Shown: positions 44,259 to 55,495 of the stretch, one piece after another
Numbering within the stretch: the stretch's first letter is position 1
Layout of the letters: every line of letters starts with the position of its first letter
NCBI RefSeq assembly: GCF_019052805.1
Contig: NZ_JAHQRJ010000001.1
Location: 1,426,001 to 1,490,000 of the forward strand
From: Noviherbaspirillum sp. L7-7A
Lineage (GTDB): Bacteria; Pseudomonadota; Gammaproteobacteria; Burkholderiales; Burkholderiaceae_D
Direction of reading: 5' to 3'
DNA: 64,000 nt
Made by a program: the position numbers and the translations under genes
The notes under the pieces: model-generated
What the model was told of the DNA's origin: nothing
The model's database searches: none
What the model saw: only the letters and a program-made list of their open reading frames with translations

Positions 44259-47200
44259 GGCGGCAGTCGCTCCAGGTTGGGCAGCCACACCCGCAGCAGC
44301 GAGAACAGCCGGTCCAGGTCGATCGGCTTGGCGAGATAGTCGCTGGCGCCGGCCTTGAGGCATTGTTCATGATCGTCGCGCATGGCCTTGGCGGTGACGG
44401 CGATGATGGGCAGCTTGGCGAAGCGGGCATCGGTGCGGATGCGGCGGGTCGCTTCGAGCCCGTCCATTACCGGCATCATCACATCCATCAGCACCAGGTC
44501 GACCTCCGGCGCCGTATCGAGCTTGGCGATGGCTTCCTCGCCGTTGCGGGCGATTTCCACCGCCAGGCCCTTCTGCTCCAGCGCGCTGGTCAGCGCAAAG
44601 ATGTTGCGCACGTCGTCGTCCACCAGCAGGACGCGACGGCCCTGGAACACATGGTCGCGGCTGCGGGCCGTCTTCAGCATCGCCTGCCGTTCCACCGACA
44701 GCTCCGACTCCACCTTGTGCAGGAACAGCGTGACTTCATCGAGCAGCCGCTCCGGCGAGCGGGCGCCCTTGATGATGATGGAGCGCGAATACTTCATCAG
44801 GTCGGCCTCCTCCTCGCGGGTGAGGTTGCGGCCGGTGTAGACGATCACAGGCGGGAATGGCTGCAGGCCCTGCTCCGCCATGCGCCGCAACAGCTCGCGG
44901 CCCTGCATGTCGGGCAGCTTCAAATCGATGATCATGCAGTCGAACTGGGTCTGGCCCAGGCGGGCCAGCGCATCCGTGCCGGTGGCCACCGCCGTGATCT
45001 CCACATCCTCGTCGCTGATCAGGTGAGTCACGCTGTCGCGCTGCCGCGCATCGTCCTCCACCAGCAGGATGCGCTTCATCTTGCGGGTATAGCGCTCCTC
45101 CAGGCGCTGGAACACTTCCCTGAGTTCCTCGCGCGAGGCCGGCTTCTGCGCATAGCCGATCGCCCCCATGTGCAGCGCCGCCTCGCTGCGGTCCTCGGAC
45201 GACACCACATGCACCGGAATGTGACGGGTGGCCGGGTCCTCCTTCAATTGCTGCAGCAGCGACAGGCCGGGCCGGTCGGGCAGGCGCATGTCCAGCAGCA
45301 CGGCGCTGGGCAGGAATTGGCGCGCCAGCTCCAGCCCCTCATCGGCGCCCTGCGCGACCAGGCAGCGATAGCCCATTTCGCGGGCGAGGTCATACAGGAT
45401 GGCGGCAAAGGCCGGCTCGTCTTCCACGACCAGCACGGTGCGGCGCTCGTCGGGCGCGGCGGCGCGGTCATCCGGGAATGGTTGTGCATGAAAGGCGGCG
45501 GCCGGCGCCGGCTGGGATGCGGGCGCCGGCAGTGATGCTGGCGCTACCGGGCGCAGGCGCGCGGCGGCCGGCGGAGCCGCCGCGGCAACAGGCCGTGGCG
45601 CCAGCGCCTGCGGCTCCGGTTCCGGCTGCGCCGCTGGGGCGATGCGACGCGGCAGCGTCAGCGTGAAGGTGCTGCCCTGCCCCGGCGTGCTGCTGACCGT
45701 GATTTCCCCGCCGAGCAGGCCGGCCAGTTCGCGAGAGATCGACAGGCCCAGGCCGGTGCCGCCATAGCGCCGGCTGGTGCCGCCATCGGCCTGGCGGAAG
45801 GCTTCGAAGATCGCGTCCTGCTGCGCGGGGTCGATGCCGATCCCGGAGTCCTTGACCGCGAACACGATGCGCTCGTCCGGCAGCGTCGACAGCTCCAGGG
45901 TCACGCTGCCGCGCTCGGTGAACTTGATCGCATTCGACAGCAGGTTCTTCAGGACCTGTTCCAGCCGCATGCGGTCGGTATAGAGCGGCGCGGCGCCGGC
46001 ATCATGTTGCAGCACACGGAAGGCCAGATGCTTTTCCTCTGCCAGTGGCAGGAAGGTGCGTTCCAGGCTGGCCACCAGTTCATCCACCGTGATCGCTTCC
46101 GGCTGCAGCGACATCTGTCCCGCCTCCACCTTGGAGATGTCGAGGATGTCATTGATTAGCGCCAGCAGGTCGTTGCCGGAGGCATAGATCGACTCGGCGA
46201 ACTTGATCTGCTCGGCATTGAGATTGCCCGCCTTGTTCTCCGCCAGCAGCTTGGCCAGGATCAGGGAACTGTTCAGCGGCGTGCGCAATTCATGCGACAT
46301 ATTGGCCAGGAATTCCGACTTGTAGCGGCTTGCCCGCTGCAGCTCATCGGCGCGCGCTTCGAGCGCGTCCTGCGCCTGCCGCAGTGCATGGTTCTTCTGG
46401 TCCAGCGACACTGCCTGCTCGCCCAGCCGCACATTGGTCTGCTCCAGCTCGGCCTGCTGATTTTCCAGGCTGGCCTGTGATTCGCGCAGCAGGCGCGACT
46501 GCTCCTCCAGGCCTTCATTGGCGGTGCGCAGCTCTTCCTGCTGCACCTGCAATTCCTCGTTGAGCTGCTGCGTGTCGGCCAGCGCCGCCTGCAGGCGCTG
46601 TCTGTACAACGCGGCCTCGATCGCTGCGCCCACTGCCGGCGCGACCAGCTCGAGCAATTCAAGATCGCGCGCCTCGACCGGCCTCGCAAACCCCAGTTCC
46701 ATCACGCCATTCACCACGCCGCCTTCCTGGATCGGCGCCAGCACCAGCGCCACCGGCGAGCCGCTGCCCAGGCCGGAGCTGATCTTCAGGTAGTTTTCCG
46801 GCACGCTGTCGAGCCGTATCACGCGCCTGGCCAATGCCGCCTGCCCGACCAGGCCCTCGCCTGCCGCGATCAGCTGCGGCGCCGATTCGCTTTCTTTCGA
46901 AAAGCCGTAGGAAGCGCTGCGACGCAGGACATTGCCCGGCTCGCGCACATAGAGCGCACCGACCGACATGCCAAGATACTCTGCCAGGAAATCCAGCACG
47001 CCGCGCGCCAGCGGCGCCACCGCCGGTTGCCCGACGATGCGTTCGGCCAGCCGCGTCTGCCCGGCGCGCAGCCAGGCCTGGTGCTCCAGCAGCCGGCCAT
47101 GTTCGCCCTGGTGGGACAGCGCGGCGTTATAGCTTTCCGACAGCCGCAACAGTTCGCGCCGGCCGAACAGGGCCAGCCCGCCCGCCAGCAGCAGCGACAG

Positions 47201-47779
47201 CACCAGATACACCGTCACGGTCACGGCGGTAACCCGCCGCGCCTCCTCGCCGCGTGCCTGGCGCCGCTCCTCCTCAATCTGCAGGAAGGCGTCGAACTCG
47301 CGCCGCAACTGATCGAACTCCTGCTTGCCGCGGCCGCTCATGACCAGCCGCAGCCAGTCGCCGTTGGCGCGACGCTGGGTCAGCACGTCTTCGACGAACA
47401 CGGTCCATTGGTCATGCAGCGACTTGATGAGCCTGACGCGCTGCACCTGCTGCCCGTCCTCGGCGACGAGCTGTTCCAGCGAATCGAGCTGGGCCTGCAT
47501 GCGCGGCTTGCCGATGCGGTAGGGTTCCAGAAAGCTTTCATTGCCCGAAAGCAGGAAGCCGCGCATGCCGGTTTCCTGGTCCACCGCCAGCTTCGCCGCC
47601 GCATGGGTCTCGGCTATGATGCGGTCGCTGCGCTCGACCTGGTTCATGGTCGACAGCAGATAGGCAATCAGCGCAACGAAGCCCAGCACGCTGATGACAC
47701 CGACGATCAGCGGCAGGGCGATATTGCGATAAAGAATGCGGCGAAAACCATGCGGATCGACTGCCGGGACAGCTGACAT
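44255..47779 (-). CDS. Large hybrid sensor kinase: CHASE3-GAF-coiled coil-HisKA-HATPase-three receivers
   Basis: A 1174-residue membrane-bound hybrid kinase. Two helices (residues about 18-45 and 188-208) bracket a periplasmic CHASE3-type domain ([20 protein letters not shown]). Then come a GAF domain, a long coiled coil (about 385-480), HisKA with phospho-His near 495 ([10 protein letters not shown]), and HATPase ([17 protein letters not shown]). A Pro/Ala linker leads to three receivers ([15 protein letters not shown] and [11 protein letters not shown]). The third keeps LAKP; the second reads IIIKGAR. This resembles the CheR/CheB-linked multi-receiver kinases involved in biofilm or stress control. 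The stimulus is unknown. It leads the operon. Confidence 0.93.
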   Translation of the reverse strand: MSAVPAVDPHGFRRILYRNIALPLIVGVISVLGFVALIAYLLSTMNQVERSDRIIAETHAAAKLAVDQETGMRGFLLSGNESFLEPYRIGKPRMQAQLDSLEQLVAEDGQQVQRVRLIKSLHDQWTVFVEDVLTQRRANGDWLRLVMSGRGKQEFDQLRREFDAFLQIEEERRQARGEEARRVTAVTVTVYLVLSLLLAGGLALFGRRELLRLSESYNAALSHQGEHGRLLEHQAWLRAGQTRLAERIVGQPAVAPLARGVLDFLAEYLGMSVGALYVREPGNVLRRSASYGFSKESESAPQLIAAGEGLVGQAALARRVIRLDSVPENYLKISSGLGSGSPVALVLAPIQEGGVVNGVMELGFARPVEARDLELLELVAPAVGAAIEAALYRQRLQAALADTQQLNEELQVQQEELRTANEGLEEQSRLLRESQASLENQQAELEQTNVRLGEQAVSLDQKNHALRQAQDALEARADELQRASRYKSEFLANMSHELRTPLNSSLILAKLLAENKAGNLNAEQIKFAESIYASGNDLLALINDILDISKVEAGQMSLQPEAITVDELVASLERTFLPLAEEKHLAFRVLQHDAGAAPLYTDRMRLEQVLKNLLSNAIKFTERGSVTLELSTLPDERIVFAVKDSGIGIDPAQQDAIFEAFRQADGGTSRRYGGTGLGLSISRELAGLLGGEITVSSTPGQGSTFTLTLPRRIAPAAQPEPEPQALAPRPVAAAAPPAAARLRPVAPASLPAPASQPAPAAAFHAQPFPDDRAAAPDERRTVLVVEDEPAFAAILYDLAREMGYRCLVAQGADEGLELARQFLPSAVLLDMRLPDRPGLSLLQQLKEDPATRHIPVHVVSSEDRSEAALHMGAIGYAQKPASREELREVFQRLEERYTRKMKRILLVEDDARQRDSVTHLISDEDVEITAVATGTDALARLGQTQFDCMIIDLKLPDMQGRELLRRMAEQGLQPFPPVIVYTGRNLTREEEADLMKYSRSIIIKGARSPERLLDEVTLFLHKVESELSVERQAMLKTARSRDHVFQGRRVLLVDDDVRNIFALTSALEQKGLAVEIARNGEEAIAKLDTAPEVDLVLMDVMMPVMDGLEATRRIRTDARFAKLPIIAVTAKAMRDDHEQCLKAGASDYLAKPIDLDRLFSLLRVWLPNLERLPP

Positions 47780-47936
47780 CGTTGCCTTTTGGGTGCGGAT
47801 GAAAGCAGGAAGTTTACCTGAAAGGCCTGTTTTTCAAGGCTGCTACAGGCGCGGGAATTGTTCGGTTCGATATGGGGTGGGATGGTGGGGAGGGGATGTG
47901 GCTTGCGGATGAAGCGGAAGTTGGAGGTGCTTTTGT

Positions 47937-48330
<394 letters not shown>

Positions 48331-48547
48331 CCGGCTTGTCTCCACGGAAGTGCAGCCGCATTGCGTCACCCGGCAAGGCACGGGCAGCACCGTCGGTGTT
48401 GACGTTCGATGCATTCGTTGAACAAGGCTTAACGTCAAGAGCAACTGCTGCTTCGCAGTGACGCCTTCACGCCGGGTGAAACAACGCCACTGCACTGTCG
48501 TCATGACCAGGCCGGGTGTTCGCCCCGGCAGGCGACCTACTTCTTTT

Positions 48548-48555
48548 GCTTCGCC
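48548..48555 (+). repeat. Target-site duplication, left copy (GCTTCGCC)
   Basis: Eight bases directly before the left IS end, repeated exactly at 50052-50059. Eight base pairs is the usual duplication for IS66-family insertions. Confidence 0.9.
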
Positions 48556-50051
48556 GTAACTATTCAGCATCAGACTGTTAAATTCCTTCATTCAGGTGCA
48601 TAGTGCGATGTCATGAAATCACGTCCCGATCTCTCCACTCTGAGCTTCGAGCAAAAGGACGAGCTGATCCTGCAACTCTGGGATCGCCTCGACAAGCTCG
48701 AAGCGATGCTGCTTAAAAACAGCAGTAACTCTAGCAAGCCGCCTTCGTCAGACGGCTTCAAACGCAAGCCTAAATCACGCCGCGTGGCTGGCAAGGCCAG
48801 TGCGGGCGGGCAGAAGGGACATCCCGGATCGACATTGAAACGAGTCGACGTGGCTGACCAAGTGCAAGTGCATCAGCCACCGCAACGCTGCACGGCATGT
48901 GGCAGCAAACTCGACCTGCGCACCGCCACGATCGATGTGCAAGGGCGTCAGGTCATTGACTTGCCTGCCATTCGCATGACGGTGATCGAGCATCGCCTGC
49001 AGCGTGTGCGCTGCCGTTGCGGCCAGGCGCATACCGGATGCTATCCCGAGGGGGTGACGCAGGCGGCACAGTACGGTGCGACCATCAAGGCTGCGGTGGT
49101 TTATCTGACGCAGTATCAGCATGTGCCGATGAAGCGATGCACGCGCCTGATGCAGGACTTGTTTGGCGTGACGATGTCCCCGGCCAGCGTGCATGCCGCC
49201 ATTGCGCAGGCGCACGCCGCTGTGGCACCGGTGGTGCAGGCGCTGGGCGAGTCACTGCTGCAGGCGCCAGTAGTGCACTTCGATGAAACGGGCATGCGCG
49301 TGGGCACCAAGCTGTACTGGATGCACAGTGCATCGACCGAGGACGCAGTGGTCTATCAGGTGCATGCGCGCCGCGGCTACCAGGCGCTGGAGGCGTTGAA
49401 CCTGCTGCCGCGCTTCAAGGGTGTGGCCGTGCATGACGGCTGGCCTTCCTACTACCGTTTCAACGTACAACATGCGTTATGCAACGCGCATCATTTGCGT
49501 GAGCTGGAGTTCGTAATCGACTCGACCGGGCAGCAATGGGCGCAAGACATGATGAGCTTGCTTGTGAAGATGAATCATGCTGTGGATGCCAGCGAGGATG
49601 GGGTGTTGAGCCAGCATGTTGCTGCAAGCTACCGTCGCCGATACCGTGAGCTCCTTGAGCAGGGTCGCCAGCATAATCCGCAAAGGCTGACTGACCTGAC
49701 CCGCAAGGACAAGCGAGGCGGCATCAAGCAAAGCACCACATACAACCTGATCAAGCGGCTGGAGCAACACGCTGATGATGTGCTGCGTTTCATGCATGAT
49801 GCACGGGTGCCGTTCACGAACAACCTTGCCGAGCGCGACCTTCGCATGCCCAAGCTCAAGCAGAAGGTATGCGGATGCTACCGCAGCTTTGCGGGCGCGC
49901 AGGCGTATTGCAGCATTCGTTCCTACATAGGGACATTGCAGAAGCAATCGAAGGATCTGATACAGGCATTGACCATGCTATTTAGCGGTCGCATGCCTTC
50001 GACAGGTTAAGGCTGCATACGTCTTGCGTTCTATGAATGCTGAATAGTTAC
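48556..50051 (+). mobile_element. Complete IS66-family element, single-ORF (ISBst12-like) type
   Basis: A 1496-bp element bounded by perfect 15-bp terminal inverted repeats (GTAACTATTCAGCAT at 48556-48570 and its complement at 50037-50051), starting with the GTAA typical of IS66 ends. It is flanked by the 8-bp direct repeat GCTTCGCC. It contains one transposase gene and no tnpA/tnpB accessory frames. Intact ends, target duplication and open frame suggest recent, possibly still active, transposition. Confidence 0.93.
48613..50010 (+). CDS. IS66-family transposase
   Basis: A 465-residue transposase. A leucine-rich coiled N-terminus and the SSNSSKPPSSDG motif (38-48) are followed by a zinc-finger-like region (CTACG...CRCG, 93-137). 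The DDE catalytic residues are Asp 224 (VHFDETG), Asp 275 (VHDGWPSYY) and Glu 407 (NNLAERDLRMPK). The C-terminus has the usual SFAGAQAYCSIRSYI block. It is shorter than TnpC of three-gene IS66 elements, matching the ISBst12 subgroup. It is full length with no frameshift. The ATG at 48613 is 57 bp inside the left end. Confidence 0.95.
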   Translation: MKSRPDLSTLSFEQKDELILQLWDRLDKLEAMLLKNSSNSSKPPSSDGFKRKPKSRRVAGKASAGGQKGHPGSTLKRVDVADQVQVHQPPQRCTACGSKLDLRTATIDVQGRQVIDLPAIRMTVIEHRLQRVRCRCGQAHTGCYPEGVTQAAQYGATIKAAVVYLTQYQHVPMKRCTRLMQDLFGVTMSPASVHAAIAQAHAAVAPVVQALGESLLQAPVVHFDETGMRVGTKLYWMHSASTEDAVVYQVHARRGYQALEALNLLPRFKGVAVHDGWPSYYRFNVQHALCNAHHLRELEFVIDSTGQQWAQDMMSLLVKMNHAVDASEDGVLSQHVAASYRRRYRELLEQGRQHNPQRLTDLTRKDKRGGIKQSTTYNLIKRLEQHADDVLRFMHDARVPFTNNLAERDLRMPKLKQKVCGCYRSFAGAQAYCSIRSYIGTLQKQSKDLIQALTMLFSGRMPSTG

Positions 50052-50326
<275 letters not shown>

Positions 50327-50411
50327 CCAAGTTTACTGTCGTCGCCCTTTTGCATTGCTTAACCTGTCAGGCCAAGTCCCTCTTCCTTCATACCCTCGAA
50401 CGTACCAGCCT

Positions 50412-50780
50412 TTAAGCCGCCGACGCCACGCAGTAGCGCGCAATTGCCGCCAGCACCTCGCTGTCTTCTCCCACCGCAGCGGCCACGCTGATATCCATCC
50501 CCGGATGATCGCCCCGCAGGCCATCGATCAGCAGCGGCAGGTCACGCAGCACATGGCCGCCCTGCCCCAAGAAAACCGGCACCACTGACACCCGGGTGCA
50601 GCCCTCGCCAGCCAGCCTGGTCACCACTTCGGGCAGGCGCGGCGTCATCAGTTCCAGGAAGGCCAGCGACACGTCGGTATCCGGCAACTGCGCACGGGCG
50701 ATGTCGCGCAATTTTTCAAACGGCGCCGCCCAGCGCGGATCACGCGCGCCATGCGCAAACAAAATCAATGCATTTTTCAT
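50412..50780 (-). CDS. CbiX/SirB-type chelatase family protein
   Basis: A 122-residue small chelatase of the CbiX/SirB type. HGARDPRW places the first metal-binding His at residue 10, and the second is in GQGGHVLRDLP. Small CbiX proteins insert cobalt or iron into sirohydrochlorin for cobalamin or siroheme. The metal and pathway are not certain because no other tetrapyrrole gene is nearby. Its start directly follows the lptG stop, so it is probably read as the last gene of the lptFG unit, a neighbour with no evident functional link. Confidence 0.85.
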   Translation of the reverse strand: MKNALILFAHGARDPRWAAPFEKLRDIARAQLPDTDVSLAFLELMTPRLPEVVTRLAGEGCTRVSVVPVFLGQGGHVLRDLPLLIDGLRGDHPGMDISVAAAVGEDSEVLAAIARYCVASAA

Positions 50781-51929
50781 CTAACGCCTTTCAATCCATT
50801 TCAAGGTCATCAGCGCGGCAAGCAGGAACAGCGCGCTGGGCAATACCGCTGTGGCGAACGGCGGCCAGGTGTTGAGCATGCCGATATGCGAGAACAGCCG
50901 GTTGATCAACTGGAAGCTCACGCCGATCATGATGCCGGCAAAGATCTTCAGGCTGACGCCGCCTGTGCGGAAATGCAAATAGGCGAACGGTAGCGCAACC
51001 GCCATCATCACGAATACGGCGAAGGGATAGATCAGCTTGCGCCAATAGGCGATCTCGTAACGCTCGGTGCGCTGCTTGTTCTCGGCCAGATGCTTGCTGT
51101 ACAGCGCCAAGTCGGCCGCGGACATGCGCTCCGGATCGGCAAACAGCACGGACAGAATCGATGGCGTGATTTCGGACACCAGCGGCATCACCTCGCGCTG
51201 CGTGGTCGACACCGCGGTGCCCAGGTCCAGCACCCGGGTGCCATTGCGGGTCGCGGCTTCCGGGAAACGGCTTTCAGTGACCTTCTGCATGGTCCAGGTA
51301 TTGTTGCCGGAATAATCGGCACGGTCGGCAATGATGTAATTGACCAGATGGAAGCTGCGGTCGAATTCATAGATGCGCAGCTTCAGCAGTTCGCCAGTGG
51401 GCCGCATTTCCCGCACGTTCAGGAAGCGGGTGCCGATCACATTGCCCGACACGCCCCTGTCGCGGATAACGTCCTTTGCCCACAGGCCGGAGCGGAACTC
51501 CTGCGAGACCGCGGCACCCTTGAAGCCAAGCTTGAGTTTCTGTGCAAGCTCGGTCGACTTCGGCGCCACGTACTCGCCGAAGGCAAAGGTGAGCAATGCG
51601 AACAGAACGCCTATCTTGGCCAGCATGGCCGCCGCCTGCCGCGTTGAAAGGCCGGACACCCGCATGATGGTAAATTCGGAACGCGACGCCAGCTGCGCCA
51701 GCACATAGATGGTGCCGATCAGCGCGGCGATCGGTATGAGCTCGTAGGCATAGCCTGGCAGTCCCATCAGCACGAACAGAAAAGCATGCTGCAGCTTGTA
51801 GCCACCTGTTCCGACGGCCTGCAGTTCGCTCATGACGTCGAAGAAGGCAAATAACGCAAGAAAGGCCGCCAGCACGAAGATGCTGGCGCGGATGATCTCG
51901 CCGGCCAGGTAGCGTTGCAGTATCTTCAT
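50781..51929 (-). CDS. lptG: LPS export system permease LptG
   Basis: A 382-residue permease of the LptBFG transporter that extracts lipopolysaccharide from the inner membrane and passes it to LptC. Three helices occur at each end (ASIFVLAAFLALFAFFDVM... and FAVFVMMAVALPFAYLHFRTGG) around a periplasmic jellyroll domain. Its start overlaps the lptF stop by four bases (ATGA). Length and order match lptG of Betaproteobacteria. Confidence 0.95.
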   Translation of the reverse strand: MKILQRYLAGEIIRASIFVLAAFLALFAFFDVMSELQAVGTGGYKLQHAFLFVLMGLPGYAYELIPIAALIGTIYVLAQLASRSEFTIMRVSGLSTRQAAAMLAKIGVLFALLTFAFGEYVAPKSTELAQKLKLGFKGAAVSQEFRSGLWAKDVIRDRGVSGNVIGTRFLNVREMRPTGELLKLRIYEFDRSFHLVNYIIADRADYSGNNTWTMQKVTESRFPEAATRNGTRVLDLGTAVSTTQREVMPLVSEITPSILSVLFADPERMSAADLALYSKHLAENKQRTERYEIAYWRKLIYPFAVFVMMAVALPFAYLHFRTGGVSLKIFAGIMIGVSFQLINRLFSHIGMLNTWPPFATAVLPSALFLLAALMTLKWIERR

Positions 51930-53053
51930 GCGGTGCGCCTGTAGAAGACCATGCGCTTGAACGCATTCCAGTAAGCCAGCGGATGATGGCGGCTATTCAT
52001 CAGGATGCGCCAGGAAAAGAGGAATGCCACCATCAGCGCGCCGATCAGATGCAGCGGCCACCAGCTTGCCATCAGCGCCAGCTTGCCTTGCGCTACTGCC
52101 GCCTGCATCACGCTGACCATGTTGCTGTAGACGATGAACACCAGCAGCGCCAGCAGCAGGTTGGCCGAGCGGCCGCCGCGCGGATTGACGAAGCCCAGCG
52201 GAATGGCAAGCAGCATCAGCACCACGCCCATGATTGGCAGGGCAATGCGCCACAGGATCTCGCCCCGGTTCTGGTTGGTGGGATTGGCGATCAGGTCGCC
52301 GAGCGGCATCGCACGCGCCGAATTGTCGGCCGCATCCACCTGGTTGCTGTTGGCGATCAGCACGCCATAGCGCTCGAATTGCATCAGTTGGAATTCCGGC
52401 TCCGACGGCGTGCCGTCATAACGCCGGCCATCGTTGAGCACCAGGAACTTGTCGCCATTCGCCTCGACTTCGGTACGCCCTTCGGCCGCCACGATCACGC
52501 TGGACTTACCGTCACGCATGCTGCTGATGAAGACGTTCTTTACGTTGCTCACATCATCGGCCACGCCTTCGACAAAGAACACCCGGTCGGCCGAAGAGGA
52601 CTCCTGGAAGCGCCCCGGCGATACACGGGATATATCCTCGCGCTGCTCGAAGCGCTTGCGGAATTCGGTGCTCTGGCGATTGGCCCAGGGCGTGACCGCC
52701 AGGCTCAGCGTGGCCACGACCAGCACGAGGGGCAGCGCCACCGTGAGCACCGGCCTGATCCATGCGGTCAGGCTCAAGCCGGAAGCGAACCAGACCACCA
52801 TTTCGGAGTCCTGATAAGTACGGGTCAATACCAGCAGCACGGAGATGAAGCCGGTCAGGATCAGGATCACGGGCAAATAATTCAGCGCCGCGAACCCGAG
52901 CAGGGCCACCACATCCTGGGACGCAACCTTGCCGCCGGCAGCCTGGCCAAGGATGCGGATGAGCATGACGGTGATGGTGATCGAGAACAGGGTGGTGAAG
53001 ACCGCGCCGGCGGAGCTGATCAGTTCGCGACGTAGAGCGCGTTGAAAAATCAT
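51926..53053 (-). CDS. lptF: LPS export system permease LptF
   Basis: A 375-residue partner permease of LptG. It has the N-terminal MIFQRALRRELISSAGAVFTTLF, a central periplasmic domain (FVEGVADDVSNVKNVF), and C-terminal helices with MGVVLMLLAIPLGFVNPRGGR, which is typical for LptF. It is divergent from pepA with only 37 bp between the starts, so the promoters must overlap. Confidence 0.95.
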   Translation of the reverse strand: MIFQRALRRELISSAGAVFTTLFSITITVMLIRILGQAAGGKVASQDVVALLGFAALNYLPVILILTGFISVLLVLTRTYQDSEMVVWFASGLSLTAWIRPVLTVALPLVLVVATLSLAVTPWANRQSTEFRKRFEQREDISRVSPGRFQESSSADRVFFVEGVADDVSNVKNVFISSMRDGKSSVIVAAEGRTEVEANGDKFLVLNDGRRYDGTPSEPEFQLMQFERYGVLIANSNQVDAADNSARAMPLGDLIANPTNQNRGEILWRIALPIMGVVLMLLAIPLGFVNPRGGRSANLLLALLVFIVYSNMVSVMQAAVAQGKLALMASWWPLHLIGALMVAFLFSWRILMNSRHHPLAYWNAFKRMVFYRRTA

Positions 53054-53060
53054 TCGATAC

Positions 53061-53066
53061 TATAAT
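53061..53066 (+). promoter_or_regulatory. -10-like TATAAT upstream of pepA
   Basis: A consensus TATAAT lies 25 bp before the pepA ATG in the short lptF-pepA divergent gap. A good -35 at 17-bp spacing is not evident, so the assignment is tentative. Confidence 0.4.
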
Positions 53067-53090
53067 TGCGTGGACTAAAAAGGAGCATCC

Positions 53091-54602
53091 ATGGACTTTA
53101 GCATAAAAACATTCGACGCCAGGACCAGCCTGGCACAAGCAAAAACCGGCGCCATGGTGGTCGGGGTTTTCGAAAACAAGGTGCTGACGGCCGCCGCCGC
53201 CGGACTCGACGGCGACGGTGCCATCAGCGCCGCCATCAAGTCCGGCGACATCACCGGCAAACCCGGCAGCACGCTGCTGCTGCGCGGCCTGGCCGGCATC
53301 GCCGCCGAACGGGTGCTGCTGGTCGGCCTGGGCAAGGAAACGCCGGTTGCGCCCAAGGACTTCAACACCGCATGCCAGGCCATCGCGCGCACCCTCTCGG
53401 CCCTGGGCGCGGCCGATGCGCTGATCTCGCTGCCCTGCGACCAGGTGCGCGAACGCGAGTCGGGGTGGGCAATCCAGGCGCTGGTGCTGGCGCTGCGCGA
53501 ATCGCGTTACCGCTTCGATGACATGAAGAGCAAGAAGGAAGCGCCCCCGGCGGGCGTGAGAAAGGCTGCGCTGCTTCTCGACGCGGCGGCCGCCGCACCG
53601 GCGCGCGCGGTGCTGGCCCAGGCAGTGGCGCTGGCCAACGGCATCGAGCTGACGAAGGACCTGGGCAACCTGCCGCCAAACATCTGCACGCCGACCTATC
53701 TGGCCAACACCGCGAAGAAGCTGGCCAAGCAGTTCGGCTTCGGCGTCGAGGTGCTGGACCGCAAGCAGATGGAAGCGCTGAAGATGGGCAGCTTCCTGTC
53801 CGTCACCAACGGCACCGCGGAACCGCCGAAATTCATCGTGCTGAAGCACCTGGGCGGCAAGACGCGGGAAGCGCCTACGGTCCTGGTCGGCAAGGGCGTT
53901 ACCTTCGACTCTGGCGGCATCTCGATCAAGCCCGGCGCGGCCATGGATGAAATGAAGTACGACATGTGCGGCGCCGCCTCGGTGCTGGGCACCTTCCGCG
54001 CCATCGGCGAAATGAACCTGAAGCTCAATGTGATCGGCGTGATCCCGACCACCGAGAACATGCCCTCGGGCACTGCGACCCGTCCGGGCGACATCGTCAC
54101 CTCGATGTCCGGCCAGACCATCGAGATCCTCAACACCGACGCCGAAGGCCGCCTGATCCTGTGCGACGCGCTGACCTATGTCGAACGCTTCAAGCCGGCA
54201 GTGGTGATTGACATCGCAACGCTGACCGGCGCCTGCATCACGGCACTGGGCCATCACAACGCCGGCCTGTTCACCCGCCACGACGACGCCCATGATGCGC
54301 TGGCCGATGCGCTGATCGCCGCCGGCAAGCTCAGCGACGATACCGCATGGCGCATGCCGATCGAGGACAGCTACCAGGAACAGCTGAAATCCAATTTCGC
54401 CGACATGGCCAACATCGGCGGCGCCCCCGGCGGCAGCATCACCGCTGCCTGCTTCCTGGAGCGCTACACCAAGGCCTATACCTGGGCGCACCTGGACATC
54501 GCCGGCACCGCCTGGAAGAGCGGCCCGGCCAAGGGCGCCACCGGGCGCCCGGTACCGATGCTAACCACCTTCCTGATCAACCGGGCGCAAGCGGCACGCT
54601 GA
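53091..54602 (+). CDS. pepA: Leucyl aminopeptidase (M17 family)
   Basis: A 503-residue cytosolic metallo-aminopeptidase. The catalytic domain has [30 protein letters not shown] with Lys/Asp metal ligands, the M17 signature [10 protein letters not shown], and the late [16 protein letters not shown]. It releases N-terminal residues from peptides. In other bacteria PepA also binds DNA; nothing here bears on that. AGGAG precedes the ATG at 53091. It is divergent from lptF, a conserved neighbour in Proteobacteria. Confidence 0.96.
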   Translation: MDFSIKTFDARTSLAQAKTGAMVVGVFENKVLTAAAAGLDGDGAISAAIKSGDITGKPGSTLLLRGLAGIAAERVLLVGLGKETPVAPKDFNTACQAIARTLSALGAADALISLPCDQVRERESGWAIQALVLALRESRYRFDDMKSKKEAPPAGVRKAALLLDAAAAAPARAVLAQAVALANGIELTKDLGNLPPNICTPTYLANTAKKLAKQFGFGVEVLDRKQMEALKMGSFLSVTNGTAEPPKFIVLKHLGGKTREAPTVLVGKGVTFDSGGISIKPGAAMDEMKYDMCGAASVLGTFRAIGEMNLKLNVIGVIPTTENMPSGTATRPGDIVTSMSGQTIEILNTDAEGRLILCDALTYVERFKPAVVIDIATLTGACITALGHHNAGLFTRHDDAHDALADALIAAGKLSDDTAWRMPIEDSYQEQLKSNFADMANIGGAPGGSITAACFLERYTKAYTWAHLDIAGTAWKSGPAKGATGRPVPMLTTFLINRAQAAR

Positions 54603-54621
54603 TCGCTACCGTCACAGAAAT

Positions 54622-54666
54622 GAGCGCCGGCGCTCCGCAAGGAGGTCCGGCGCGTTTTCTTTCCAT
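54622..54666 (+). terminator. Intrinsic terminator after pepA
   Basis: GCGCCGG and CCGGCGC pair around CGCTCCGCAAGGAGGT and are followed by TTTTCTTT, 22 bp after the pepA stop. Confidence 0.8.
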
Positions 54667-54684
54667 GCAAGGAATTGAAACGCA

Positions 54685-55449
54685 ATGAAACTCGCCACCT
54701 GGAATGTGAACTCCCTGAAGGTCCGCCTGCCGCAGGTGCTGCAGTGGCTGGCCGACAGCCCGGTCGACGTGCTGTGCCTGCAGGAGACCAAGCTCACCGA
54801 CGACAAGTTTCCTGTCGCCGAGATCGAGGCGGCAGGCTATTCGGTTGTCTATAGCGGCCAGAAGACGTATAACGGCGTGGCCATCCTGTCGCGCCACCCG
54901 ATGACGGATGTGGTCAGGAACAACCCGCTGTTCCCCGACGAGCAGCAGCGCATCATCGCCGCCACCATCGAAGGCATGCGCGTCGTCTGCGCCTATGTGC
55001 CGAACGGCCAGTCGGTCGGCTCGGACAAATATGAGTACAAGCTGCGCTGGCTGCTGGCCCTGCGCGAATGGCTGGCCTCGGAACTGGCGGCCCATCCGCA
55101 GCTGGCGCTGCTGGGCGACTACAACATCGCGCCGGCCGATGGCGACGTGCATGATCCGGCCGCATGGGCAGGCTCGGTGCTGGTGTCGGAACCGGAACGC
55201 GCTGCCTTCCGCAGCCTGTGCGAGCTGCAGCTGGCCGATGCCTTCCGCCTGTTCGATCAGCCGGAGAAACTGTTCAGCTGGTGGGATTACCGGCAGATGG
55301 CCTTTCGCCGCAACATGGGCCTGCGCATCGACCATATCCTGCTGTCGCCGCCGCTGGCCAAGCGCTGCACCGGCTGCATGATCGACAAGGCGCCACGCAA
55401 GTGGGAGCAGCCGTCGGACCATACCCCGGTGATTGCCACGCTGGACTGA
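54685..55449 (+). CDS. xthA: Exodeoxyribonuclease III
   Basis: A 254-residue AP endonuclease/3'-5' exonuclease for base-excision repair. TWNVNSLKVR, LQETKL, the YNGVAILSR block, GDYNIAP and the final SDHTPVIATL give all the EEP-fold metal and catalytic residues. The start ATG at 54685 follows AAGGAATTG. It stands alone downstream of the pepA terminator. Confidence 0.94.
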   Translation: MKLATWNVNSLKVRLPQVLQWLADSPVDVLCLQETKLTDDKFPVAEIEAAGYSVVYSGQKTYNGVAILSRHPMTDVVRNNPLFPDEQQRIIAATIEGMRVVCAYVPNGQSVGSDKYEYKLRWLLALREWLASELAAHPQLALLGDYNIAPADGDVHDPAAWAGSVLVSEPERAAFRSLCELQLADAFRLFDQPEKLFSWWDYRQMAFRRNMGLRIDHILLSPPLAKRCTGCMIDKAPRKWEQPSDHTPVIATLD

Positions 55450-55495
55450 TATCAGAATGCGGGGCGGCCAGCCAAGGCTGCCCTGCACGCTGCGG

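Noticed and set aside
52554-54491. 645-codon minus-strand frame antisense to pepA
   Set aside because: It covers pepA, which is unmistakable on the other strand, and merges into an out-of-frame part of lptF.
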